NCBI RefSeq assembly: GCF_019052805.1
Contig: NZ_JAHQRJ010000001.1
Coordinates: 3,906,001 to 3,970,000, forward strand
Length of the DNA stretch: 64,000 nucleotides
Reading direction: 5' to 3'
Source of the DNA: Noviherbaspirillum sp. L7-7A
GTDB taxonomy: Bacteria; Pseudomonadota; Gammaproteobacteria; Burkholderiales; Burkholderiaceae_D
The notes under the pieces were generated by a model. That model was not told where the DNA came from. It searched no databases and worked only from the letters and a program-made list of their open reading frames with translations. Position numbers and translations under genes: made by a program. Shown one piece after another: positions 51,622-63,262 of the stretch. Each line of letters begins with the position of its first letter. Positions within the stretch are counted from its first letter, which is position 1.

Positions 51622-52509
51622 ATGGCCTATCGTCCTCGCCGCCTGCGTTTGCTCCAGGCCATCTCGTTTGCCGCCAGCCTTGCCGTTGCTGCACTTGCCC
51701 ATGCCGCCGACGGCGCCGAGGCGCTGCGCCAGAAATACACGGAACTCAAGCCCCGGCTTGCCAGCAACCAGTTCGGGCAGCCGCTGTATATCGAATCCAC
51801 CGAAAGCCCGAAGCAGTTGAAGGGCGAAGCCTATGCGCTGCTCGACTATCCGCTGGACAAGGTAGCGGCCGCGCTGAAGACGCGCGAGCAATGGTGCGAC
51901 GTGCTGATCCTGCATCTCAACACCAAGTACTGCCACGCCGCGGAAGTGGGCGGCGGACCGGGCCTGACCGTCTATATCGGCAAGAAGGACCCGCAGCCGC
52001 TGGACCAGGCCTACCGGGTCGACTTCGCCTATCGCGCCGACAGCACGCCCGAGTACCTCGATGTCAGGATGTCGGCCGACAAGGGGCCGGTGGGCACCAG
52101 CGACTACCGCATCCTGGTGGAAGCCGGCGCGGTCGACAGCCGCAGGACGCTGCTGCACCTGACCTATTCCTATTCCTACGGCATGGCCGGCAAGCTGGGC
52201 ATGCAGGGCTACCTGGCGACCGTTGGCGCGAGCAAGGTCGGCTTCACCGTCACCGGCGACGAGGGCGGCAAGCCGGCCTATATCGGCGGCGTGCGCGGCG
52301 TGGTCGAGCGCAACACCATGCGCTATTACCTGGCGATCGATTCCTATCTGAAGGAGGTGGACGCGCCCAAGACCGAGCAGTTCGAGCGGCGGCTGAAGGA
52401 CTGGTTCAGCGCAACGGAACGGTATGCGCGCCAGTTGCGCGAGGTCGAGCGGGAGGAATACATGGACATGAAGCGCGCTGAATATCAGCGGCAGCGGGAA
52501 GCGCGTTAA
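51622..52509 (+). CDS. Unknown periplasmic protein
   Basis: 295 residues with a Sec signal peptide (cleavage near LAHAAD, about 28). The mature part is mixed alpha/beta. YIESTESPKQLKGEAYALLD, VLILHLNTKYCHA and GLTVYIGKKDPQPL are recognisable blocks, but I cannot place the family; a START/SRPBCC-like fold is possible. The C-terminal 40 residues are a charged helix (ERRLKDWFSATERYARQLRE). Single gene between tRNA-Arg and HU. Confidence 0.75.
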   Translation: MAYRPRRLRLLQAISFAASLAVAALAHAADGAEALRQKYTELKPRLASNQFGQPLYIESTESPKQLKGEAYALLDYPLDKVAAALKTREQWCDVLILHLNTKYCHAAEVGGGPGLTVYIGKKDPQPLDQAYRVDFAYRADSTPEYLDVRMSADKGPVGTSDYRILVEAGAVDSRRTLLHLTYSYSYGMAGKLGMQGYLATVGASKVGFTVTGDEGGKPAYIGGVRGVVERNTMRYYLAIDSYLKEVDAPKTEQFERRLKDWFSATERYARQLREVEREEYMDMKRAEYQRQREAR

Positions 52510-52545
52510 GCCTGTTCAGCCTTTTAAGCCGCTTGCGCGGCCGGG

Positions 52546-52574
52546 GAAAACTGCGCGGCGCAGTGCGCCGCGCA
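52546..52574 (-). terminator. Intrinsic terminator after HU
   Basis: TGCGCGGCGCA/TGCGCCGCGCA (52552-52562 and 52564-52574): 11 bp GC stem with a minimal loop, followed on the minus strand by GTTTTCC. Confidence 0.7.
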
Positions 52575-52596
52575 TGAACTGCTCAGCAAGCCTGGC

Positions 52597-52881
52597 TCAG
52601 ATCTTTACCTTGGCGATGATTTCCTTCAGGGCCGGCGCGGCCTTGAAGCGGGCGTTCTTGGATGCCTTGATCTTGAGCTTTTCGCCGGTGGCCGGGTTGC
52701 GGCCGGTGCGGGCTGCGCGCTTGGTCACGCTGAAGGTTCCCAGGCCAGGAATCGAGCAACGGCCTTCCTTCTTCAGGTCGGTGTGGATGATGCCAATCAC
52801 GGTGTCGAGCACGCGGTTGGCTTCCACCTTGGTCAGGGTATGGGTCTGCGCAATGTGATCGATCATTTCTGATTTTTTCAT
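52597..52881 (-). CDS. HU-family DNA-binding protein
   Basis: 94 residues, nucleoid-associated. SEMIDHIAQTHTLTKVEANR, IPGLGTFSVTKRAARTGRNP and ATGEKLKIKASKNARFKAAP give the HU/IHF fold and the Pro-containing beta arm (RNPATGE). More like HU than IHF. It bends and packs DNA as a dimer. CAGGCAAG precedes the ATG. Single gene. Confidence 0.94.
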   Translation of the reverse strand: MKKSEMIDHIAQTHTLTKVEANRVLDTVIGIIHTDLKKEGRCSIPGLGTFSVTKRAARTGRNPATGEKLKIKASKNARFKAAPALKEIIAKVKI

Positions 52882-53202
52882 GGTACTTGCCTGTGAGATA
52901 GAGGGGCTTGAATTTTAGCGGAATAACAAGCGCAAACAGTAGCCGTCAGCACGCATTTATTGCAAATAAAACGCCGGATGTGCCTATCTGGCCGCATGAA
53001 AGCCTGATCAAGCCCAAAAACACCGCAGTCGCCGGCCTGATCCGCGCCAACAGCGCCTCATCGCCGCCCATGAAGCGGGCGATAGTGTCTATACTGCTTC
53101 CATCCGATTCGTCATGCGCCGGCGGAACACCGCTTTCCTTCGGCGCGGCAGCACGCTGCAGGCAAGGCCATTTTCCGCATGATCAACCCAGCGAAAGGAT
53201 GA

Positions 53203-53646
53203 ATGATGAAGACCGTTTCCCAGATACTGCATGCCAAGGGCGGGACCGAAGTGCATACCATCAGTCCCGGTGAAACCGTGCTGGAGGCGATCCGCCGCAT
53301 GGCCGAGCACGGCATCGGCGCGCTGGTGGTGACGGAGGGCGGCGCGATCGTCGGCATGGTCAGCGAGCGCGACTATGCGCGCAAGGTCATCCTGATGGGC
53401 CGCAATTCCGACCAGACCGCGGTGCGCGAGATCATGAGTCCCACGGTGCTGTATGTGCGGCCGCAGCAGAGCAATGAGGACTGCATGGCGCTGATGGCCA
53501 ACAGCCGGGTGCGCCACCTGCCAGTGATGGAGAGCGGCCGGCTGATCGGCCTGATCTCGATGGGCGACCTGGTCAAGGACATCATCTCGGACCAGCAGTT
53601 CACCATCGAGCAGCTGGAACACTACATCAGCGGCCAGCATGCCTGA
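53203..53646 (+). CDS. CBS-pair domain protein
   Basis: 147 residues made of two CBS motifs (about 8-65 and 75-133): VHTISPGETVLEAIRRMAEH, VGMVSERDYARKVI, MSPTVLYVRPQQSNEDCMAL, LIGLISMGDLVKDII. Such stand-alone pairs usually bind adenine nucleotides (AMP/ATP/SAM). Two adjacent ATGs follow AAAGGATGA; 53203 or 53206 is the start. The stop is 8 bp before the EF-G start, and the EF-G ribosome site overlaps the stop, so the genes are coupled. Confidence 0.88.
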   Translation: MMKTVSQILHAKGGTEVHTISPGETVLEAIRRMAEHGIGALVVTEGGAIVGMVSERDYARKVILMGRNSDQTAVREIMSPTVLYVRPQQSNEDCMALMANSRVRHLPVMESGRLIGLISMGDLVKDIISDQQFTIEQLEHYISGQHA

Positions 53647-53654
53647 GGTGACGC

Positions 53655-55793
<2,139 letters not shown>

Positions 55794-55926
55794 GGCTTTC
55801 AGGCGCCGGACGGGCGCCGTTTGCCCTCTGCACACATTGCGCCGACTCAATCTTTCCCGGGTGTTTGTTTCCTATGATGCTACTGTCGCCATCGCGGCCA
55901 TAACGATACGAACAGGAGCAGGAGAC

Positions 55927-57678
55927 ATGACCTTCAACACAAGGAAACGCCACGCCACGCCCGTCACCGTCGCGGTGCTGGCGGCACTGGGCCTGTCCGC
56001 CTGCGGCGGCGGCGGGAACAGGCACGACAGCAGCCTGGCGCCCACGCAGGCGGCAATGACCTGCGCCCAGCTGGCCGGCATGACGATACCGGCTTCCGGC
56101 ATCGGCCTGGCCACCACCGGCGCCGCCGTCACCAGTGCAACCGTGGTCCCGGCTGCCGGCAGCGGCGCCAGCGCGGTCGGCGAATACTGCCGGGTGCTGG
56201 GCGACATCAATCCGGTGGATGCGACCGCTCCCAAGATCAAGTTCCAGGTCAACCTGCCGGAAAACTGGAACCGCAAGGCCATGATGTTCGGCGGCGGCGG
56301 CTACAACGGCACCATCGCCACCGGCGTGGCCAATGTGCCTGCCGGCCCGACCGACAGGCAGGTGCCGCTCGGGCGCGGCTATGCCACCTTCGGCAGCGAT
56401 TCCGGCCACCAGGCCAACGCCAACGGCAGCCGCGACGGCACCTTCGGCGCCAACGACGAGGCGCTGCGCAACTTTGCCGGCGACGCCATCAAGAAGACGC
56501 GCGATACCGCCATGGCCATCATCAGGGCGCGCTATGCGGACACGGTGCAGAGGAGCTATTTCGCCGGCGGCTCCACCGGCGGGCGGGAAGCGCTGCTGGC
56601 GGTGCAAAACTGGCCGTCCGACTTCGACGGCGCCATCGTGCTGTACCCGGCCTGGAATGCGGCCAGCCTGGACCTGCAGTTCGGCCGCATCACCCGCCAG
56701 CTGGCCCAGCCGAATGCCTATCCCAACCGCGCCAAGCGCCGCGTGCTGTATGACGCCGCCATCGCCGCCTGCGACACCCTGGACGGGGCGCGCGATGGCG
56801 TGATCAGCAATGTGGTCGCCTGCAATGCCAGCTTCAATCCAGCGACCGCCACCGTTGACGCGTCGCCGGGCGGCCAGCCGGTACGCTGCGCCAACGGGGC
56901 CGATACCGGCGACGCCTGCCTGTCGGATATGCAGATCGCGTCCTTCAATGTGATCAACACGCCGCTGCAGCTGAACTATGCGCTGGCCAGCGGCGAGCGC
57001 AGCTATCCCGGCTTCAATACCTGGGGCACCGACTTCGGCAACCCCGGCGCCGACCCGCTGCAGCCCACGGTGCTGACGCTTTCGATGGGTACCGAGCAGC
57101 CAGCCAACCCGATGCCGGCGGTCACCGCCGCCAGCATGCCGCCGTATTTCAGTACATTCTGGGACCAGTGGGTGAAGTATTTCGTCACCCGCAATCCCAA
57201 CTTCAACTCACTGCAGCTGGACCCGCAAAATCCCACCATCTGGCAGAACCGGATCGTGGAGCTGACCGGCATCCAGGATGCAAACCGGACCGACCTGTCG
57301 GCCTTCCAGTCGCGCGGCGGCAAGATCCTGATGGCGCATGGCTCGCACGACGCGCTGGTCAGCACCCGCGCCACCGAGCAGTATTTCGGCCGCATCCGCA
57401 ACACCATGGGCGTCGCGGCGGTGAACGGCTTCATGCGGTACTACGAAATCCCGGGCTATGGCCATTCCACCAGCACGGTGTTCAATGCCGCATGGGACTC
57501 GGTGACGACGCTGGAGAACTGGGTGGAGAAAGGCATTGCGCCGCCGGCCCAGGTGGTGGCCGACCGCACCGGCGTGCCGGGCCGCACCCGGCCGTTGTGC
57601 GAGTATCCGACTTTCCCGCGCTACAACCTGACGGGTGACATCAACGCAGCGGCCAGCTTTACCTGCGCACCGCAATAA
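55927..57678 (+). CDS. Tannase/feruloyl esterase-family lipoprotein
   Basis: 583 residues. Lipoprotein signal ending in LSACGGGGNRH (Cys about 27). Catalytic Ser in GGSTGGREALLAV (about 217), Asp in HGSHDALVS and His in GYGHSTSTVFN; CDTLDGARDGVISNVVAC holds the calcium loop and disulfide typical of tannase-type esterases. It likely splits phenolic or aromatic esters outside the inner membrane. The ATG at 55927 has AGGAG upstream; an earlier in-frame ATG lies inside the EF-G gene and lacks signal-peptide character. Confidence 0.9.
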   Translation: MTFNTRKRHATPVTVAVLAALGLSACGGGGNRHDSSLAPTQAAMTCAQLAGMTIPASGIGLATTGAAVTSATVVPAAGSGASAVGEYCRVLGDINPVDATAPKIKFQVNLPENWNRKAMMFGGGGYNGTIATGVANVPAGPTDRQVPLGRGYATFGSDSGHQANANGSRDGTFGANDEALRNFAGDAIKKTRDTAMAIIRARYADTVQRSYFAGGSTGGREALLAVQNWPSDFDGAIVLYPAWNAASLDLQFGRITRQLAQPNAYPNRAKRRVLYDAAIAACDTLDGARDGVISNVVACNASFNPATATVDASPGGQPVRCANGADTGDACLSDMQIASFNVINTPLQLNYALASGERSYPGFNTWGTDFGNPGADPLQPTVLTLSMGTEQPANPMPAVTAASMPPYFSTFWDQWVKYFVTRNPNFNSLQLDPQNPTIWQNRIVELTGIQDANRTDLSAFQSRGGKILMAHGSHDALVSTRATEQYFGRIRNTMGVAAVNGFMRYYEIPGYGHSTSTVFNAAWDSVTTLENWVEKGIAPPAQVVADRTGVPGRTRPLCEYPTFPRYNLTGDINAAASFTCAPQ

Positions 57679-57696
57679 GCGGGTAACGCATCGTAA

Positions 57697-57747
57697 AAGG
57701 CCGGGCAGGGCGCAAACCGCATCGCGCCCCGCCCGGCCTTGTTGTTG
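57697..57747. terminator. Bidirectional terminator between tannase and lectin-like genes
   Basis: AAGGCCGGGCAGGGCGC (57697-57713) and GCGCCCCGCCCGGCCTT (57724-57740) form a long GC stem with one A/C mismatch. TTGTTGTT follows on the plus strand and an A/T-poor tail on the minus. It separates converging genes. Confidence 0.85.
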
Positions 57748-57762
57748 CCCGGACTGCCTGGG

Positions 57763-58461
57763 TTATTTGGCCGCGAAGCAGTACAACAGGCCGGCGCCCC
57801 CGGTGCCGCGCAGCGCTTCCTGGCCGCAGCCACGGCTAGGATGGGAGGAATTCCATGAGAGCGCAGGCGGCTCGGTATTCAAGCCCATGCGGTCATGGTG
57901 GCCCACCATCGCAGCGCCTTCGCCGCTGCTGGTCCAGTTGCTGCAGGTCATGTCCTTGTCGCCGCTGAAGGCGCGGCCATCGGGCTGCGAGCCGGTCAGG
58001 ATGTCATGGAAGTTGGGCTGGTCGGTGCGGCCGTTGACCTTTTCACCTTTTTCCGTCAACGCGGTTTCCTTGTTCAGGTTGTTGGTGCCATGCAGGCTTT
58101 CCACGTCCTGCGCGATCACCACGCCCCTGGCGTTCTGCCACGGGCCGCGGCCGATGCGGTCGCGCGCATTGACCGCCGGCCCCATGCCGTTGGCGCTCGT
58201 GCTCAGGTAGGCGCGCCAGGTATGGTCGCCCGCGCCTGCCTTGGCGGCCAGGTTCTGGCAGATCTGGTCGGCGCCAGTCAGGCCGCCCAGGTTGGCGCCC
58301 TTGCCGCTGCCGGCGCTGGTCACGAAGAAGGTCATCGGGCTGCCAGCCTGTGCGGAGGCGTTGCCGCCCGGAGCAAAACGGCTGCCGGCACAGCCGGCGG
58401 CAACAGCGGCGAGGGTAAGGCAGAGAGCGAGGCGGGCATGGCGGTTGCGGGTAAGACGCAT
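57763..58461 (-). CDS. Small lectin-like lipoprotein (unknown substrate)
   Basis: 232 residues. Lipoprotein signal LTLAAVAAGCAGS (Cys about 24). The domain starts MTFFVTSAGSGKGANLGGLT then GADQICQNLAAKAGAGDHTW, with the RAYLSTSANG, DRIGRGPWQNARGVVIAQD, and DMTCSNWTSSG segments typical of a conserved bacterial secreted domain annotated as lectin-like. Conserved Cys probably form disulfides. AGGAG stands 8 bp before the ATG at 58461. Function otherwise unknown. Confidence 0.78.
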   Translation of the reverse strand: MRLTRNRHARLALCLTLAAVAAGCAGSRFAPGGNASAQAGSPMTFFVTSAGSGKGANLGGLTGADQICQNLAAKAGAGDHTWRAYLSTSANGMGPAVNARDRIGRGPWQNARGVVIAQDVESLHGTNNLNKETALTEKGEKVNGRTDQPNFHDILTGSQPDGRAFSGDKDMTCSNWTSSGEGAAMVGHHDRMGLNTEPPALSWNSSHPSRGCGQEALRGTGGAGLLYCFAAK

Positions 58462-58763
58462 GGAGTGTCTCCTGTTGTGTGCGGCGGTGGAAGGCAAACG
58501 TCAACCATGTTGACGCATTGAATGGTAAGTCAGGCGCGCCGCCGCCACAACATGCCGGCGGGCGCATATTCCGTATGTGCTTGCTCGATTCGGCAGCATG
58601 CGCGCGGGCGCGTTGACACCCCATGCACCAGCCTCTATGGTCGCGGGGTGGCGCGGCATGCGCCTTGCTCACAGGATCAGCGCAACGCAGGGAGAATACG
58701 GCATGCGGCTCGGCATGGTTGGTGGTAATGGCATTGGCGCCGGATAGGGCGGGCGCGGCCGGC

Positions 58764-60152
58764 ATGGAAGCGACGTCCGATGCATGGCGCGGGCTGCTCT
58801 ATCTCGCCGCCATTGTCACCTTCCTGCTTGCCACGGTGGCCCATTTGCCGGTGCTGCTGCCGGCGGCCGCGCTGCTGGCGCTGCTGTCCATCCTCGCGTC
58901 CCTGCCTTCCTGCGGCCCGATTGCCCGCATCCTGGCGCTGCTGTTCCTGGGCGGCGGCTACCTCATGCTGTGGCGCAGCGGCCGGCCTTGGCCGGACTAT
59001 CTGCTGGCCCATGGCAGCATGCTCTACCTGATGGCGCTGTTCTCGGTGCTGCCGCTGCTGTCGATCCCGGTGCAGCTCGGCCGTTACGGCCATTCGATCG
59101 AGGCGGTGCTGCGGGCCCGCATTGCCGGGCTGTTCCAGTTGAACTGCGTGGTCACGGTGCTGGCCTTCCTGTGCGGCTCCTTCATGAGCCTGGCGGCGGT
59201 GCCCATCATGATGACCAGCATTTCGCCAGTGACGGGCAGCTATCCGCTGCGCGATCCGGTGCGCTTTGCCACGGTGTCCACTGTGTTCGGCTATGTGCTG
59301 CCGATTCTCTGGACGCCGGTGTCGGGCGTGGTCGGCGTTGTGCTGCACGGCCTGAAGCTGGAATGGACCGCGCTGCTGCCCCTGCTGATGGCGATCTCGC
59401 TGGCCGGCCTGCTGCTGAACTGGCTGCTGTTCTGGCTGTTCGAACTGCGCGGCCAGCCGGCCGCGATCAGGGCGCCGGCGCAGCCGGCGGCCGACCTGCC
59501 GCAATGGCGGCCGGCCCTGCGCCATCTCGGCCAGATGCTGCTGGCCATCGTGCTGATGGTGGCCGCCATCGGCGTGCTGGACCGCCTGCTGCGCATCGGC
59601 ATGCTGGCCGTGGTGACGCTGCTGGCGATTCCGTTTGCGCTGGCCTGGAGCATGACCCTGGGCCGTGGCCGCGACTTCCTGCGCGCGGCAAGGGTGCAGA
59701 TGGCCTCGCGCCTGCCGCGCATGGCCGACCAGTTCGCCATCTTCCTGGCCGCTGGTTTCTTCGTCAGCGCCATGCATCTTTCGGGCGTGGATCATGCGGT
59801 CAACGAGGCATTCCTCGCGCTGCACAACACGCTGGGCACCCGCCTGTTCCTGATTTCGATGCCCTTCATGGCGCTTGCCGTTGCGATGCTGGGCGTGCAT
59901 CCGCTGGTGGCGATCGCGCTTTTGGGCGAATCATTGAAGCCCGATGTGCTGGGCATCGATGTCAACCTGCTGGCCGTGACCCTGATCGGCAGCTCGGTGC
60001 TGACCTACATGCTGGGGCCATTCAGCGGCACGCTGGGCCTGATGCAGTCGCTGACACGGATTTCAAGCTACCGGCTGGCCTGGTGGAACCTGCCGTATGC
60101 CATCGGCTATGTGGTGCTCCTGGCAGCGGTCATCCTGCTGTACCGGCCATGA
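58764..60152 (+). CDS. Polytopic membrane protein of unknown function
   Basis: 462 residues, about twelve to thirteen transmembrane helices with little in the loops. Recognisable loops: LLFLGGGYLMLWRSGRPWP, LFQLNCVVTVLAFLCGSFMS, LHNTLGTRLFLISMPFMALA and LLGESLKPDVLGIDVNLLAV. The layout (two halves, conserved Gly and Pro in helices) resembles permeases, but I cannot assign a family. The start is uncertain; an in-frame ATG at 58728 is possible and no Shine-Dalgarno is decisive. Confidence 0.7.
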   Translation: MEATSDAWRGLLYLAAIVTFLLATVAHLPVLLPAAALLALLSILASLPSCGPIARILALLFLGGGYLMLWRSGRPWPDYLLAHGSMLYLMALFSVLPLLSIPVQLGRYGHSIEAVLRARIAGLFQLNCVVTVLAFLCGSFMSLAAVPIMMTSISPVTGSYPLRDPVRFATVSTVFGYVLPILWTPVSGVVGVVLHGLKLEWTALLPLLMAISLAGLLLNWLLFWLFELRGQPAAIRAPAQPAADLPQWRPALRHLGQMLLAIVLMVAAIGVLDRLLRIGMLAVVTLLAIPFALAWSMTLGRGRDFLRAARVQMASRLPRMADQFAIFLAAGFFVSAMHLSGVDHAVNEAFLALHNTLGTRLFLISMPFMALAVAMLGVHPLVAIALLGESLKPDVLGIDVNLLAVTLIGSSVLTYMLGPFSGTLGLMQSLTRISSYRLAWWNLPYAIGYVVLLAAVILLYRP

Positions 60153-60286
60153 TGCGGGCATGGCCGGTACGACAAGCCTGTTGCGGGAGGGCAAGCGCAT
60201 CTGGCCCGTGCAGAACGTCTCTGGCCATGTCACGGGTTGTATAAGCCCATCCCGCCCATACCTGCGTGTTAAAGCAATCGGAGTCC

Positions 60287-60559
60287 ATGATGAATCAACA
60301 GCATAACGACGAGCAGAACCCGGCCCGGAAACAGAGCAGGGAAGAGGCGCTGGAGCAGGAGGTGCGGCAACTCGCCTATCGCATGGCGCAGGCGCTGGCC
60401 GAGCTGGACTGTCCGGATTGCTGCGGCCCGGTGCATGCCTTCATCGAGCACGGCTGCGATGTCTATCGCGAGGAATGGGAATGGGCCTGCTTCGTGCAGG
60501 TGGTGCATCGAAGGCGCGGCGGCGCCGGTGGCGGTAATGGTAGTGGCGGTGGTGCCTGA
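60287..60559 (+). CDS. Small acidic Cys-containing protein, unknown
   Basis: 90 residues from ATG 60287. Helical, charged; residues about 41-46 carry CPDCC and a further Cys follows (HGCDVY), then EEWEWACFVQ; it ends in a Gly-rich tail. CGGAGT lies directly upstream. Could bind a metal. No homologue named. Confidence 0.6.
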   Translation: MMNQQHNDEQNPARKQSREEALEQEVRQLAYRMAQALAELDCPDCCGPVHAFIEHGCDVYREEWEWACFVQVVHRRRGGAGGGNGSGGGA

Positions 60560-60807
60560 AGCGCTAGGGCAGGCCTTTCCAGGCAATGTTGTCCCTGCTT
60601 GGCGCAACCTCCTTGAAACGATGTGATATCCGCACACGCCGCCTGAGCTGGCTCAGCCCGGGCGTTGGTTGATGCCACTGGCAGCCTGTCTGCCGCTAGC
60701 ATCGGGCCTCCCATCATCAGGAGGAGCCATCCATACAAGCCACCATCCAATCCCTGCAACGTAGTGGCCGGCCCGCTTGCCGTGCGCCGGTACAGCACCG
60801 CAAGGCC

Positions 60808-61701
60808 ATGCTTGTTTCCCCTCGGACCAATGTCCTGCCAAGGCCGCGGCCCGTAGTGCAGCGCTGTTACAGCCTGGACTTCAGCAGCGGGCTGGACAAG
60901 GTCGCTGGCACAGTCGATACCTCCAGTACGGCCGGCGCCGGCAGCATGGCCAGCGCTGCCACCCGGACCAGTCCCCGTCCGCGCGCCAGCGATCTGCTGC
61001 CACATCAGATCCAGCAGGTATTGCTGGTCTCCAAGGGCATGGCATGCCGCGTCGGCCAGCCCGTTGCCGACATTCAGGCGCAGTTGCTCATGCAGGCAAG
61101 CCATGATGAGCCTGTTGCCGGACCGGCGAACCTGGCGCCAGGCAATCCTGGTGCCTCACGCTTTGCCAATGTCGTGTCGCTCTACGATCCGGATGAAGAG
61201 CACAGGCAGGAGAAACTCTGGCTTGCCCGGTTTTCGCTGCAAGGGCGCGAAGCGGTTCATGCCCGCAGCATGGCGCTGAACTACACCCTGATTTCCGACC
61301 GTCCGTGGCGCCTCGTGCTGGGCGGGCTTGACCTGCGCGTGATCAGCCATGAGCGCATCCGTTGTGCCGAAGTTGTTTTTCCCGGCAAATGCCTGGTGCA
61401 GTTGAGCCTGGCCAAAGGCATGTTGCACGGATTCGATGGCGAGCTGGCCGGCACCTGTGCGGGCCTTGCCAGGCAGCGTTACTGGGGATGGTTTGGCCAT
61501 GAAAACCGGCGCTGCGACGAGCCCGGCGAACAGGGCTGGGATGCCAATCTGCTGACCACCGTCGAGCCGGAGCGGATCTCGGTGATCGGTGATCGCGCCA
61601 TTGCCTGGAGCACGCTCAGGCAATGGCAACGGGCGGTGCCTCTCGAAAAAACCGAGGAAGCACTCGCCTGGGAAATCGCGCGCATGTCAATGCCGTTCTA
61701 G
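60808..61701 (+). CDS. Uncharacterised protein
   Basis: 297 residues at most; start uncertain. The N-terminal 60 residues are Ser/Pro/Arg-rich and may be non-coding or disordered. The central block LPHQIQQVLLVSKGMACRVG, then LYDPDEEHRQEKLWLARFSL, SMALNYTLISDRPWRLVLGG and CLVQLSLAKGMLHGFDGELA look like a folded domain. The opposite strand also stays open over part of the region but has worse composition. No function can be given. Confidence 0.55.
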   Translation: MLVSPRTNVLPRPRPVVQRCYSLDFSSGLDKVAGTVDTSSTAGAGSMASAATRTSPRPRASDLLPHQIQQVLLVSKGMACRVGQPVADIQAQLLMQASHDEPVAGPANLAPGNPGASRFANVVSLYDPDEEHRQEKLWLARFSLQGREAVHARSMALNYTLISDRPWRLVLGGLDLRVISHERIRCAEVVFPGKCLVQLSLAKGMLHGFDGELAGTCAGLARQRYWGWFGHENRRCDEPGEQGWDANLLTTVEPERISVIGDRAIAWSTLRQWQRAVPLEKTEEALAWEIARMSMPF

Positions 61702-61793
61702 GCGCTCCCCACGGCAATGCGGCAGAAAGGCAGCGGTTGCGCTGCCGGCAAGGCGTTCCGCCCTGTCTGCGCGACCTTCCGCCGCGCAGGTTG

Positions 61794-63128
61794 CTAGATG
61801 CCGGTCGGATAGGTTTCCGGGACGTCGTCATGCACCATGTCGGCGGGTGCATCGAGCGGCTTGACGGCCCGGGTGGTATCGAAATGCACGATGGCGTCGA
61901 ACTGCCGGCCGAGCTCGCTCTGGAAGTAGTGGCTGACCCGTTCCGACTCCGGCAGGTAGACCACGCCGATGGCGCGCTCGAGCCGCTGGCCCAGCTGCTT
62001 CTGCAGGTCGGCATTGCCGCGCAGCGGAAGCAGGAAATCATGGCCGGTGCGGTGCATCAGGTTTTCATGGCTGTCCTCGCGTGACGGCCGCACATTCTTC
62101 AGCTGGGCCGGGCTGTCCCATTCCGACGCCGCCGTCACCGTGCCGGCATGGGTGGTGTAGCCCAGCAGGAAGGTCTGCTGCTCGCCATGGCGCTGGCGCA
62201 CCAGCTGGCCCAGGTTGACCTCGCCATGCCAGCCCATCTCGGTGCAGCGGGCGTCGCCGATATGCGAGTTGTGCGCCCAGACCACCAGCCTGGCCTCGTC
62301 GCCGCGGCGCCGGCTCAAGTGCTCGCGCAGCGCATCCAGGGTGTCGGCCATATGGGTGTCGCGCACATTCCAGGACGCATTGCGGCCCTCGAACATGGCG
62401 CGGTAATACGCTTCGGCATTCTGCGCCACCCGGGCATTCTGGTGCGCATAGAACGCTTCATCGAAACCGGATACGCCGTCGATGCCGGCATATTTTTCGA
62501 GGTTGGCCGTCATGCCCATCAGCTGGCGCATCACTTCCGCCTCGCAATCCTTCTTCATGCCGAAGGTGGTGGCATAGCCATAGCGCTGCGGGTCCTCCGC
62601 CAGGTGATCGAAGCAGCTGTAGCGCTCCCGCGCGCGCCGCGCCGCTTCCGGGTCGACCCGGTTCAGATACTCTACCACCGACGACATCGAGCGGCGCAGG
62701 CTGTACAGGTCCAGCCCGTAGAAGCCGGCCTGATGCCTTTCCTCGGCAATGCCGCGATTGAACTCCCGCAGCCATGCCACCAGGTCCAGCACATCATGGT
62801 TGCGCCACATCCAGCGCGGGAAGCGTTTATAGTCGCCCAATGCCTGCTGGGCGCTGGCATCGCTGCCGCGGCCCTGGGCATGGCGGCTGACCCGCAATGC
62901 GTCCGGCCAATCGCATTCCACGGCAATGCCGGCGAAGTTTTTTTCGCGCAGCAGGCGCTGGCTGATCTCCATGCGGGAACGGTAGAACTCGTGGGTGCCG
63001 TGGGTGGCTTCGCCCAGCAGCACGATGGACGCGTCGCCGATGGCATCGAGGATGGCGTCGGTGTCGGTAACGCCGTGCAGCGGCACGGCGGCGGCCTTGA
63101 TGGCCTTGATCACGGTGCGGTCGAACAT
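61794..63128 (-). CDS. Erythromycin esterase-like protein
   Basis: 444 residues. LGEATHGTHEFYRSRMEISQ (about 39-58) contains the conserved Glu/His pair of the EreA/EreB family, and WAHNSHIGDAR the second His with Asp; GFYGLDLYSLRRSMSSVVEY is another conserved strand. Relatives hydrolyse macrolide esters or succinoglycan-type substrates. GGAG lies 8 bp before the ATG at 63128. Cytoplasmic, no signal. Substrate unknown; resistance is not implied by sequence alone. Confidence 0.88.
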   Translation of the reverse strand: MFDRTVIKAIKAAAVPLHGVTDTDAILDAIGDASIVLLGEATHGTHEFYRSRMEISQRLLREKNFAGIAVECDWPDALRVSRHAQGRGSDASAQQALGDYKRFPRWMWRNHDVLDLVAWLREFNRGIAEERHQAGFYGLDLYSLRRSMSSVVEYLNRVDPEAARRARERYSCFDHLAEDPQRYGYATTFGMKKDCEAEVMRQLMGMTANLEKYAGIDGVSGFDEAFYAHQNARVAQNAEAYYRAMFEGRNASWNVRDTHMADTLDALREHLSRRRGDEARLVVWAHNSHIGDARCTEMGWHGEVNLGQLVRQRHGEQQTFLLGYTTHAGTVTAASEWDSPAQLKNVRPSREDSHENLMHRTGHDFLLPLRGNADLQKQLGQRLERAIGVVYLPESERVSHYFQSELGRQFDAIVHFDTTRAVKPLDAPADMVHDDVPETYPTGI

Positions 63129-63219
63129 GGCCTGTTCTCCTGAAAGCTTGATGGCCATGTGACTGCGGCATCCCGGGGAAGTGCCGTCATCGCATCGAGG
63201 AGGTTTGATGCGGACGAAA

Positions 63220-63248
63220 AAAAGCCGGCCTGTAAAGGCCGGCTTTTC
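63220..63248 (-). terminator. Intrinsic terminator after the glycine-zipper gene
   Basis: On the minus strand AAAAGCCGGCC (63247-63237), loop TTTACA, GGCCGGCTTTT (63230-63220), then further Ts: 11 bp stem with a T-run of seven. The stem also ends in T on the plus strand (CTTTTC), so it can act in both directions. Confidence 0.88.
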
Positions 63249-63262
63249 TGCATGCGGCTTGC

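Noticed and set aside
58677-59900. 407-codon frame antisense to the membrane protein at 58764
   Set aside because: His/Gln/Arg-rich reverse of a hydrophobic protein; no motif.
61794-63128. Calling the Ere-like gene a macrolide resistance gene
   Set aside because: The family is broad and includes non-resistance enzymes; sequence alone does not show macrolide activity.
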